Source: Gammaproteobacteria bacterium (GTDB lineage: Bacteria > Pseudomonadota > Gammaproteobacteria > JALTLT01). From it: a stretch of DNA of 10,867 bases. Below the pieces are notes generated by a model. The model had not been told where the DNA came from. It worked only from the letters and a program-made list of their open reading frames with translations, and did no database searches. A program made the translations under genes and the position numbers. This document shows, piece by piece, positions 1 to 8,578 of the stretch. The stretch is taken from assembly GCA_027001815.1 (NCBI GenBank), contig JALTLT010000383.1, positions 1 to 10,867 on the forward strand, written 5' to 3'. How positions within the stretch are numbered: position 1 is the first letter of the stretch; the number at the start of each line of letters is the position of its first letter.

Positions 1-3000
1 TCGCCGGATGCCGGCGAGCAGGAGGCGGTCTTCCGCGAGGCGTGCGAACTGATCGCGGAGGTGCGGCGAAGGGGGGACGAACAGGGTGGACTGGAGGCGC
101 TGCTGAGGGAATACGATCTCTCCTCGCGCGAGGGGGTGGTCCTGATGTGTCTGGCCGAGGCGCTGCTGCGCATCCCCGACGCGGCCACCGCCGACAGTCT
201 CATTCGCGAGAAGCTCTCGGGCGGGGACTGGCGCCGTCACCTGGGCAGCAGCGAGTCACTCTTCGTCAACGCCTCCACCTGGGGATTGATGCTCACCGGA
301 CGGCTGGTGGGTGCAGCCGGCGAGGAGGGCTGGGAGGGGGTGCTGCAGCGCTGGCTCTCCGCCAGTTCCGAGCCGGTGGTACGGGCGGCGCTGCGCGAGG
401 GGATGCGGATTCTCAGCCAGCAGTACGTGATGGGGCCCACCATCGACTCGGCACGGGAGCGGGCGGCGCGTTCCGCCGGGGAGGGGGACCGCTTCTCCTT
501 CGACATGCTGGGCGAGGCGGCGGTGACCGCGCGGGATGCCCTGCGCTACCAGCAGGCCTACGTGGAGGCGATCGGTGCCCTCTCGCGGGGACCTCGCCCG
601 ACCGATCCCGGGGCGGCGGACGGCATCTCGTTGAAACTCTCGGCCCTCCATCCCCGTTTCGAATACGCCCAGGCCGACCGGCTGGAGGCAGAGCTGCTGC
701 CGCGCCTGGAGACCCTGGCCGACCTGGCCGCCGAGGCGGGTATCGGGCTGACCATCGATGCCGAGGAGTGTGACCGCCTGGAACCAACCCTGTGGCTCTT
801 CGAACGGCTGCTCTCTCTCGGGCGTCATCGCGAGTGGAGCGGCCTGGGGCTCGCCGTCCAGGCCTATCAGAAGCGCGCCCTGGCCGTGATCCAGTGGCTG
901 GCGGAGAGGGCGGCGCATCATGGCCGCCGGATCACCGTGCGGCTGGTGAAAGGGGCCTACTGGGACACGGAGGTGAAGCGGGCCCAGCAGCAGGGGCTCA
1001 GCGACTATCCGGTCTTCGTCAACAAGGCCTCCACCGACCTCTCCTACCTGGCCTGCGCCCGCGAGCTGTTGCGCCACACGGACCGCATCCATCCCCGGTT
1101 CGCCACCCACAACGCCCACACCCTCGCGGCGGTCCACCGGATGGCACAGGGGCTTCCGCACGAGTTCCAGCGACTGCACGGCATGGGAGAGCTGCTCTAC
1201 CGGGTTTTCCGCGCGCGCCACGGGCCCGTCCCGTGCCGGATCTACGCCCCGGTCGGTGGATACCGGGAGCTGCTTCCCTACCTGGTGCGGCGACTGCTGG
1301 AGAACGGCGCCAACACCTCCTTCGTCAACCGCATCCACGACCGGGCGGTGCCGGTGGAGCGGATCGCTGCTGATCCGACGGAACAGGTGGCGTCGCTGCT
1401 GGAGGCCGGCACCTTCCGCATCCCCCCTCCGCCGCGTCTCTACGGTGAGGCGTGGCGCAACTCCGAGGGAGTGGATCTGACCGCTCCGGACCAGATCGAG
1501 TGGCTGGAACGGGGCCTGGCGGAGGCGGAGGTACGCTCCTGGCGGGCCGAGCCGCTGCTCGCCGGCACCCTCGCACCGGGGCGCTGGCGCGAAGTGCGGT
1601 CACCGGCGGAGCAGCAGCGGCTGGTGGGGGAGGTGATGGACGCGGAGGCGACCGCCGTGGCGGGGGCGGTCGAGGCGGCGGGTGACGCCTTCGACGGCTG
1701 GGAGGAAAGGCCGCTGGAGGAGCGTGCTGTCACCCTCGAGCGGGTCGCCGATGCCCTCCAGGGGGCGCTGCCGCGACTGGTCTGGCTGGCGGCCCGGGAG
1801 ACGGGGCGCACCCTCCCCGACGGGGTCGCCGAGGTGCGCGAGGCGGTGGAGTTCTGCCGCTACTACGCCATGCAGGCGCGGCGCCTGCTGGGGGAGGCGC
1901 ACTTGCCGGGGCCGGCCGGCGAGAAGAACCTGCTGCGCCCGCGCGGCCGCGGCCCCTTCGTCGCCATCAGCCCCTGGAACTTCCCCATCTCCATCTTCGC
2001 CGGTCAGATCGCCGCCGCCCTGGTGGCGGGCAACCCGGTGATCGCCAAGCCGGCGGAACAGAGCGCGCTGACCGCCGCGGAGGTGGTACGGATCTTCCAC
2101 GCCGCCGGCGTACCACGGGAGGTGTTGCAGTTCCTGCCTGGTGCGGGCGAGACGGTCGGGGCCGCCCTGGCGGCCGACCCGCGAATCGCCGGTGTGGTCT
2201 TCACCGGCTCCACCGAGACGGCGCGGGCCATACACCGGGCCATGGCCGCCCACGACGGTCCCATCGGGCGTCTGGTGGCGGAGACCGGCGGCATCAACGC
2301 CATGATCGTCGACAGCTCGGCGCTGCCGGAACAGGTGGTGCGCGACGTGATACGCTCCGCCTTCGACAGCGCCGGGCAACGCTGTTCCGCCCTGCGGGTG
2401 CTCTTCCTCCAGGAGGAGATCGCCGACACCGTGGAGGAGATGCTGTTCGGCACCATGGATCTGCTCCGGGTGGGCGATCCGATCCGGCTCCGGACCGACG
2501 TGGGGCCGGTGATCGATGCTGCGGCCCTGGCCGCCGTGGCCGAACACGTGGCGGTGATGGAGGGACAGGGGCGGCTGCTGCACCGGGCCCCGCTGACCCC
2601 GGAGGTGGCCGAGGCGGGCCACTTCATCGCCCCCTGCGTGTTGAGGCTCGAGTCGATGGGGGAACTGAGGCGGGAGGTGTTCGGGCCGGTGCTGCACCTG
2701 GTCCGCTACCGCGCCCGGGATCTCGACCGGGTGCTGCAGCAGATCCGCGACTCCGGCTACGGTCTCACTCTCGGCATCCACACCCGCATCCAGGGGCGGG
2801 CACGGGCCATCGCCCGCCGGGCGCGGGTGGGCAACGTCTACATCAACCGCGACATGATCGGCGCCGTGGTGGGGGCGCAGCCCTTCGGCGGCGAGGGCCT
2901 CTCGGGCACCGGCCCCAAGGCGGGGGGGCCCTTTACCCTCACCGCCTTCATCGCCGAACAGACCCTCACCGACAACATTGCCGCCATCGGCGGTGACCCG

Positions 3001-3027
3001 GAACTGCTGTCGCTGAAGAGCGAGTGA
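1..3027 (+). CDS. putA: Bifunctional proline dehydrogenase / L-glutamate gamma-semialdehyde dehydrogenase PutA (5' end missing)
   Basis: PutA oxidises proline to glutamate in two steps, using FAD in the proline dehydrogenase barrel and NAD+ in the aldehyde dehydrogenase domain. The frame is open from base 1, so the true start lies upstream; 1008 codons are visible. Numbering from base 1, the barrel shows RLVKGAYWD (about 314-322), HNAHT (about 370) and a RIYAPVGGYRELLPYLVRR stretch (about 413). The dehydrogenase half has ISPWNFP, the nucleotide-binding VFTGSTE, the general base Glu761 in ETGG and the catalytic Cys795 in GQRCSALR. The Glu-Cys spacing of 34 is normal for the family. The protein ends soon after an AAIGGDPELLSL segment that matches the AAGGNASLL region of longer PutAs. 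It is therefore the short form without the extra C-terminal domain. Whether it has an N-terminal DNA-binding domain cannot be seen. It is convergent with acs. Confidence 0.97.
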   Translation, partial: SPDAGEQEAVFREACELIAEVRRRGDEQGGLEALLREYDLSSREGVVLMCLAEALLRIPDAATADSLIREKLSGGDWRRHLGSSESLFVNASTWGLMLTGRLVGAAGEEGWEGVLQRWLSASSEPVVRAALREGMRILSQQYVMGPTIDSARERAARSAGEGDRFSFDMLGEAAVTARDALRYQQAYVEAIGALSRGPRPTDPGAADGISLKLSALHPRFEYAQADRLEAELLPRLETLADLAAEAGIGLTIDAEECDRLEPTLWLFERLLSLGRHREWSGLGLAVQAYQKRALAVIQWLAERAAHHGRRITVRLVKGAYWDTEVKRAQQQGLSDYPVFVNKASTDLSYLACARELLRHTDRIHPRFATHNAHTLAAVHRMAQGLPHEFQRLHGMGELLYRVFRARHGPVPCRIYAPVGGYRELLPYLVRRLLENGANTSFVNRIHDRAVPVERIAADPTEQVASLLEAGTFRIPPPPRLYGEAWRNSEGVDLTAPDQIEWLERGLAEAEVRSWRAEPLLAGTLAPGRWREVRSPAEQQRLVGEVMDAEATAVAGAVEAAGDAFDGWEERPLEERAVTLERVADALQGALPRLVWLAARETGRTLPDGVAEVREAVEFCRYYAMQARRLLGEAHLPGPAGEKNLLRPRGRGPFVAISPWNFPISIFAGQIAAALVAGNPVIAKPAEQSALTAAEVVRIFHAAGVPREVLQFLPGAGETVGAALAADPRIAGVVFTGSTETARAIHRAMAAHDGPIGRLVAETGGINAMIVDSSALPEQVVRDVIRSAFDSAGQRCSALRVLFLQEEIADTVEEMLFGTMDLLRVGDPIRLRTDVGPVIDAAALAAVAEHVAVMEGQGRLLHRAPLTPEVAEAGHFIAPCVLRLESMGELRREVFGPVLHLVRYRARDLDRVLQQIRDSGYGLTLGIHTRIQGRARAIARRARVGNVYINRDMIGAVVGAQPFGGEGLSGTGPKAGGPFTLTAFIAEQTLTDNIAAIGGDPELLSLKSE

Positions 3028-3032
3028 GCGGA

Positions 3033-3046
3033 GGGGAAGCTTCCCC
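3033..3046. repeat. 14-bp perfect palindrome after the putA stop
   Basis: The sequence ggggaagcttcccc is its own reverse complement and begins six bases after the putA stop codon. As RNA it would form a short stem with a tight loop. It could contribute to the putA 3' end, but no T-run follows. Confidence 0.5.
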
Positions 3047-3100
3047 GGGAGCGCCGACTGCCGTGGGTTCGACGGCCGGGGGAAACACTCTCCCGCTTCT

Positions 3101-3126
3101 CGTCACGCCGCTCCCGCGGCGCGACG
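3101..3126. terminator. GC-rich hairpin downstream of putA (10 pairs, one mismatch)
   Basis: The arms are cgtc-a-cgccgc and gcggcg-c-gacg around a TCCC tetraloop at 3112-3115, giving ten pairs with one A/C mismatch. It lies 73 bases past the putA stop. There is no U-tract, so a termination role is inferred from position and stem strength only. Confidence 0.4.
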
Positions 3127-3133
3127 CACCAAC

Positions 3134-3151
3134 GGGACGCTCCCGCGTCCC
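3134..3151. terminator. 7-bp hairpin with TCCC loop
   Basis: The arms gggacgc and gcgtccc are perfect complements around the loop tccc at 3141-3144. It is one of the stacked stems in the putA-acs gap. Its loop is complementary to the GGGA loop of the hairpin at 3182-3199. Confidence 0.4.
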
Positions 3152-3181
3152 ACAGGGGTTCGGAGTGGCGCCGTCTCCTGC

Positions 3182-3199
3182 ACGGCGCGGGAGCGCCGT
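3182..3199. terminator. 7-bp hairpin with GGGA loop
   Basis: The arms acggcgc and gcgccgt are perfect complements around ggga at 3189-3192. The core cgcgggagcg (3187-3196) is the reverse complement of cgctcccgcg in both upstream hairpins (3109-3118 and 3138-3147). Alternative long-range pairing is therefore possible. Confidence 0.4.
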
Positions 3200-3211
3200 C
3201 CGTGGGTGCCG

Positions 3212-3237
3212 GGTGACGCCGGAGGACCGACGTCACC
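3212..3237. terminator. 7-bp hairpin with 12-base loop near the acs 3' end
   Basis: The arms ggtgacg (3212-3218) and cgtcacc (3231-3237) are perfect complements around a 12-base loop. The hairpin lies 40 bases past the acs stop on the minus strand. It could serve acs, but neither side carries a T-run. Confidence 0.35.
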
Positions 3238-3276
3238 AGAAGAACACTGCTGCCGCCAGGAAATTCCCCTGGGATC

Positions 3277-5229
<1,953 letters not shown>

Positions 5230-5237
5230 GGCCTTCT

Positions 5238-5243
5238 CTCCTC
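5238..5243 (-). promoter_or_regulatory. Ribosome binding site of acs
   Basis: On the minus strand the sequence reads gaggag, 8 bases before the ATG at 5229. It decides the acs start in favour of MSEEKVYPVP over the longer in-frame ATG. Confidence 0.75.
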
Positions 5244-5299
5244 GGTTGTTGTACTGGTTCTTGCCCTGGGAGCAGCTCCAGAGTGCCCACACGGCCCGC

Positions 5300-5309
5300 G
5301 GGGGGGGGG
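5300..5309. repeat. 10-base G/C homopolymer upstream of acs
   Basis: There are ten consecutive G on the plus strand, so C10 on the acs sense strand. The tract lies in the 101-base gap between the upstream stop and acs, about 70-80 bases before the acs ATG. Such tracts can slip in replication and are also a common site of sequencing error. Confidence 0.6.
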
Positions 5310-5330
5310 AGGGCGGAGTCCTACTCCAGA

Positions 5331-5897
5331 TTATTCATCATTTTCCGCCTTTTCGCGACCGTCGCCGGAGGTGGCTCCCATCCACAGGAGCGCTGCCTCG
5401 TCGCTGGGGATCACCCGCTCCTTCAACAGCACCTTTCCGCCTGCGGTCCGCCAGGCCAGCAGCGCCTCGGCATTCTCGGCCCGTACCAGCCGGGGTTCGC
5501 CCAGTTGACGGGTGAGCTGTCGGCGAAGCGTATCGTGGTAACGGCGTCGGTAGATCACCTTGATGCCGCTGATCCTCCCTTCGCGGAAATAGAGGGTGAC
5601 GTAACGGGAGGGGATCTCGTTGAAGACGCCGATCTCCGCCCGGCAGAGTCGATCACCGAAATAGCTGGGGCGGTCGGCGCACTCCCATGCCAGGGAGGCG
5701 AAGAGTTTCATCAACTCTCCCTCCTTGAATTCGGTGGTGAGCGGTGCCAGGTTCATCTCCATGGTGGGGTTGCCCAGCAGCCAGAGCATCACCGTATCGG
5801 TGCGTCGCTGGCCGTCCTCGGTGAGCAGCAGCCACCAGGCGGGGGCGATCACCATCGCGAGCAACATCAGGTTCTTGTAGAGTCGGTTGATCTTCAT
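5331..5897 (-). CDS. Unrecognised single-pass membrane-anchored protein
   Basis: I do not recognise this 188-aa protein. A basic N-terminus (MKINRLYKN) is followed by a hydrophobic segment at about residues 9-25, consistent with a signal anchor. The remainder is soluble and mixed alpha/beta in character, probably outside the cytoplasm. It has only two cysteines, Cys73 and Cys85, which could form a disulfide, and a run of basic residues around 117-131 (YRRRYHDTLRRQLTR). The C-terminus is acidic and polar. Its ATG overlaps the stop of the exonuclease gene as ATGA, there is no clear ribosome site of its own, and translation is probably coupled. It ends in TAA, 101 bases before acs. The coupling makes it a likely functional partner of the DUF294/exonuclease pair, but no function can be assigned. 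Confidence 0.85.
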   Translation of the reverse strand: MKINRLYKNLMLLAMVIAPAWWLLLTEDGQRRTDTVMLWLLGNPTMEMNLAPLTTEFKEGELMKLFASLAWECADRPSYFGDRLCRAEIGVFNEIPSRYVTLYFREGRISGIKVIYRRRYHDTLRRQLTRQLGEPRLVRAENAEALLAWRTAGGKVLLKERVIPSDEAALLWMGATSGDGREKAENDE

Positions 5898-6592
5898 GGT
5901 CGGGTCAGGAACTGTCGCAGGGGTCGGGGTGGCCTGGGGGAGATATCCATCACCAGGGCGAGGAAGAGTTCGGCGGTGCTCAGGGCGTCGCTGAGGGCGT
6001 TGTGTGCCTTGTAGCGTGGCAGATTGTAGCGTGGCCGCAGGTTGAAAAGGCGCAGGTCCCCCACCTGAATGCTGTGGTTTCGCCGCTCGAAGATGCGGTG
6101 GGCCAGATGCAGGGTGTCGATGGTGGGGATGACGAAAGGCCCACCATAGAGCCTCCGGCACGCCGCGTCCAGAAACCGCTGTTCGATCTTCGCATAGTGG
6201 GCCAGCAGGACGCGACCCGCCAGTCGCCGGAGCAGGGTCGGCATGACCTCTTCCAGCGGTCGGCCGGTGGCCGAACGGTCGTCGGTGATCTCGTGGATGA
6301 TGGCGGCATCCTCCGGGATCGCCTCGTCCACCTGCACGATCTGGTGCCAGGCGCTGCCCAGGTGGATCACCAGGTGACGGATGGAGACCATGCCGATGCT
6401 GAGGATGCGGTCCCGTCGGGGATCGAGGCCAGTGGTCTCGAAGTCGAGGGCGACGATCTCGACGGCATCGCAGTCGGCGTCCCGGGGTGGGAAGGGGGTG
6501 GCCAGGTAGTCGTGCAGTGGTCCTTCCCCCACCCGGGCAAGGGCCCGCCGCCGACGCCGCTCCGGCGAAAGCAGCCGATCCAGCAACGTCAT
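5894..6592 (-). CDS. DnaQ-like DEDDh 3'-5' exonuclease
   Basis: This 232-aa protein is an exonuclease of the RNase T/DnaQ superfamily and needs two divalent metals. ExoI is DFETTG at residues 50-55 (Asp50, Glu52). ExoII lies in AHYAKIEQRFLD (131-142), where Glu137 stands where Asp is usual. ExoIII is HNALSDALST (197-206), with His197 and Asp202 marking the DEDDh class. The first 40 residues are basic and arginine-rich (PERRRRRALAR) and could bind nucleic acid. It is not the polymerase III epsilon subunit, since it lacks that protein's replication context. The start at 6592 overlaps the stop of the DUF294 gene as ATGA; the frame runs up to an ATG at 6826, but those residues overlap the neighbour and look unnatural. 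The next gene starts inside its stop codon. Substrate unknown; DNA, RNA or short nucleotides are all possible. Confidence 0.9.
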   Translation of the reverse strand: MTLLDRLLSPERRRRRALARVGEGPLHDYLATPFPPRDADCDAVEIVALDFETTGLDPRRDRILSIGMVSIRHLVIHLGSAWHQIVQVDEAIPEDAAIIHEITDDRSATGRPLEEVMPTLLRRLAGRVLLAHYAKIEQRFLDAACRRLYGGPFVIPTIDTLHLAHRIFERRNHSIQVGDLRLFNLRPRYNLPRYKAHNALSDALSTAELFLALVMDISPRPPRPLRQFLTRP

Positions 6593-8454
6593 CCCAGCGA
6601 ACCTGCATGGTGGCGGTGGGCCATCGCCTCCTGCATGGTCTGGATTACCCGGAAGGCGTCCTTGAGATGATCCCGCTCGAGTTCGGAGAGTTCGCCCGGC
6701 GGCAGGTAGTTGTCGGGTTTGAGGCCGTTGCGGAGCTGTTCGGCCTGGTGGCGGATGCGCAGGCTGGCGATGAACTCCAGGGCGTCCTCCAGGTTCTCGG
6801 CCATCTCTTCGCTCAGGGCACCGCACTGGGCAGCGGCGCGCAGTCGTTCGGTGGTGTTGACCGCCTCCAGCCCCTCCGCGAGCGCATAGACCCTCGCCAG
6901 GTCGGTGATCGGGACGATACCGCGGTGCTTGATGTCGAGGGTGTCGTGGTGTTCACCGTCGCGGATCAGGACGAAGGTGCGGAAGAAGCCCAGCGGCGGG
7001 CGATGGGTGAGCGCATTGGCCACCATGTGGGCGATGAAGATGCGGTTGCGGCGGCTCATGGCCAGCACCTCCGGCTGCAGCTCGCGGAACAGCGACTCGT
7101 CGCCGTGGATGGGCCGCAGGTCGAAGAAGATGCTGGAGAGCATCAAGGCCTTCGGTTCCGGCCTCTCGATCCAGGTGTGGAAGTAGCGTCGCCAGGTGGC
7201 GAGCGGCTGCCGCCACTCCGGGTTGGTGGCCATGGCGTTGCCAGGGCAGTAGATGAATCCGCAGGCGTCGAGGCCGTCGCTGACGAAGCGCGCCAGTTCC
7301 TCGAAGTATTCACCGTGGCTCTCTTCGCTGTAGTCGTCGGCAAGGATCAGGGCGTTGTCCTGGTCGGAGTGGCTGGTCTGTTCCCGCCTCGCCTGGGAGC
7401 CCCCCGCCATCCAGACGTAGGGGACGGGCGGCGGGCCGAGCCGCTCCTCCGCCATCTCCAGGAGACGCGCGGTCAGGGAGTCGGTGACGCAACTGATCGC
7501 CTCGCCGATGTGGTGGGCGGTGGCGGAGGCGGCGGCGAGCTGAAGCTGCAGGGCAGGCAGTCGCTGGCTGATGGTGGTCAGCTCCTCCACCCCCTTTGCC
7601 TTGCGGATGTCACCGGTCATGTAGACGGGGTGGTTGCTCTGCTGCCGGGCAATGTCGGAAGAGGAGAGCATCCCCGCCAGTCGTTCTCCCTCCAGCACCG
7701 GCAGGTGATGGACCCGCAGGCGCGCCATGGTCATCAGCGCCTCGATCAGCAGCGTGTCCCGCTGGACCGTGATGGGGTTGGCGGTCATGATCTCGCGGAC
7801 CGGTCCCTCCACCGCCAGTCCCTCGGCCACGCAGCGCCTGCGCAGGTCGCTGTCGGTCACCATCCCGGCCAGTCGGCCGTCGTCGAGCAGCAGTACCGAG
7901 GAGACGCCCTCACGGGTCATGAGCCGGGCCGCCTCGCGAATGGAGGCATCGCACTCGAGGGTGACCGGCGGACGCTGCAGAAGGGTGCCCACTTCGGTGG
8001 CCAGCCATGCCGCCTCGCCCTGGCCAGGTGCCTGGATGGTGTGCAGGGCGTACTTGAGCCGCTCCTTGAGGGAGGTGCTGAAGTGTCTGTCGAACGGCTC
8101 GGAACTCCCCATCAGCCTCTTCACCTGGCGACAGGGAATCAGGTAGAGAAGGGTGTCCTCGGTCGCCTCGCCCGTCAGGTCGCCGGCCAGGTCCAGGAGC
8201 TGGCAGCCGGCCGCATGGATGTCGCCCTCACCCAGCTTCTCGTGCAGTCGTCCCTGGGCGTCGCGCAGTTCGATGGCGCCGCTGCGCACGATATAGAGAG
8301 AGTCTTCGTCCGAAGAGGGGGGGAAGGGAGAACCGCGCCGGAGATAGCGGATCGAGAGATGCTCCGGAAGCTCGTCCAGGAGTTCGTCCGGGAGCAGATT
8401 GAACGGGGCGTGGCCGGCCAGGAAGCCGCGGATCTCCTGCAGTTCGATTTCCAT
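6589..8454 (-). CDS. cNMP-like / tandem CBS / DUF294 nucleotidyltransferase-family signalling protein
   Basis: This 621-aa cytoplasmic protein has four parts. Residues 12-115 form a cyclic-nucleotide-binding-like beta roll without a recognisable phosphate-binding cassette. Residues about 160-210 and 220-275 are two CBS domains (VSSVLLLDDGRLAGMVTDSD and HHLPVLEGERLAGMLSSSD), which in other proteins bind adenine nucleotides. Residues about 300-440 are a DUF294 nucleotidyltransferase fold with GGSQARREQTSHSDQDNALI (351-370), in which Asp364 and Asp366 resemble the GlnD metal pair. Residues about 470-610 are the DUF294 C-terminal helical domain. The architecture suggests a sensor that responds to nucleotide levels and modifies a partner; neither ligand nor target is known. 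The start MEIELQEIRGFL fits the family, although no strong ribosome site precedes it. It is the first gene of an ATGA-coupled trio and lies after the symporter hairpins. Confidence 0.92.
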   Translation of the reverse strand: MEIELQEIRGFLAGHAPFNLLPDELLDELPEHLSIRYLRRGSPFPPSSDEDSLYIVRSGAIELRDAQGRLHEKLGEGDIHAAGCQLLDLAGDLTGEATEDTLLYLIPCRQVKRLMGSSEPFDRHFSTSLKERLKYALHTIQAPGQGEAAWLATEVGTLLQRPPVTLECDASIREAARLMTREGVSSVLLLDDGRLAGMVTDSDLRRRCVAEGLAVEGPVREIMTANPITVQRDTLLIEALMTMARLRVHHLPVLEGERLAGMLSSSDIARQQSNHPVYMTGDIRKAKGVEELTTISQRLPALQLQLAAASATAHHIGEAISCVTDSLTARLLEMAEERLGPPPVPYVWMAGGSQARREQTSHSDQDNALILADDYSEESHGEYFEELARFVSDGLDACGFIYCPGNAMATNPEWRQPLATWRRYFHTWIERPEPKALMLSSIFFDLRPIHGDESLFRELQPEVLAMSRRNRIFIAHMVANALTHRPPLGFFRTFVLIRDGEHHDTLDIKHRGIVPITDLARVYALAEGLEAVNTTERLRAAAQCGALSEEMAENLEDALEFIASLRIRHQAEQLRNGLKPDNYLPPGELSELERDHLKDAFRVIQTMQEAMAHRHHAGSLG

Positions 8455-8480
8455 GAGGCAGTCCGTCGGAGATGTCGAAG

Positions 8481-8519
8481 GGCTTTACCATGGAGGGTCT
8501 CTCCCCCCATGGTAAAGCC
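8481..8519. repeat. Perfect 13-bp inverted repeat ahead of the DUF294 gene
   Basis: The arms ggctttaccatgg (8481-8493) and ccatggtaaagcc (8507-8519) are perfect complements. The 13-base centre can add a ggg/ccc stem. It lies between the symporter terminator and the DUF294 start, ending 26 bases before the ATG on the minus strand. No T-run follows. It could be an operator, an mRNA processing or stability element, or an attenuator. Confidence 0.6.
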
Positions 8520-8534
8520 TTCCACCAGGGAAGG

Positions 8535-8565
8535 GGGAGGGCACCGTCCCATCCGGTGCCCTCCC
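8535..8565 (-). terminator. Terminator-like hairpin after the symporter gene
   Basis: A perfect 12-bp stem, gggagggcaccg (8535-8546) with cggtgccctccc (8554-8565), surrounds a 7-base loop. It begins 13 bases past the symporter stop on the minus strand. A pyrimidine-rich but C-heavy stretch follows instead of a clean U-tract, so termination may be partial and allow read-through to the DUF294 gene. Confidence 0.55.
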
Positions 8566-8578
8566 GAGTGGGTGTGAC

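Larger units (their letters stand above)
3028..3276. other. Gene-free convergence zone between putA and acs with stacked hairpins
   Basis: This 249-base gap lies between two convergent stop codons and holds no supportable gene. It contains a palindrome six bases past the putA stop and at least four GC-rich hairpins (3101-3126, 3134-3151, 3182-3199, 3212-3237). A weaker 5-bp stem at 3256-3272 (CCAGG/CCTGG, 7-base loop) sits just past the acs stop. None is followed by a T-run, so these are not textbook intrinsic terminators. A bidirectional termination or 3'-end stabilising role is the natural reading. A direct repeat, gggagcgccg followed shortly by ccgtgggt, occurs at 3047-3068 and again at 3189-3207. 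Confidence 0.6.

Noticed and set aside
5244..5300. Possible sigma-54 type element upstream of acs (tgggcactctggagctgc on the minus strand)
   Set aside because: With GG-N10-GC spacing the flanking bases do not match TGGCAC and TTGC well; too weak to report as a promoter.
5894..6826. Longer exonuclease frame starting at 6826
   Set aside because: The extra 78 residues overlap the DUF294 coding region and read as an Arg/Pro-rich shadow; the ATGA overlap supports 6592.
8228..8491. Minus-strand frame starting at the ATG inside the inverted repeat (MVKPFDISDGL), considered as leader peptide or frameshifted DUF294 start
   Set aside because: The first residues look plausible, but it soon becomes Arg/Pro-rich in the wrong frame of the DUF294 gene, and the in-frame start at 8454 already gives a family-typical N-terminus.
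6487..8577. 696-codon plus-strand frame opposite the DUF294 and exonuclease genes
   Set aside because: The opposite strand carries clear CBS, DUF294 and exonuclease motifs; this frame has low-complexity composition and no ribosome site.
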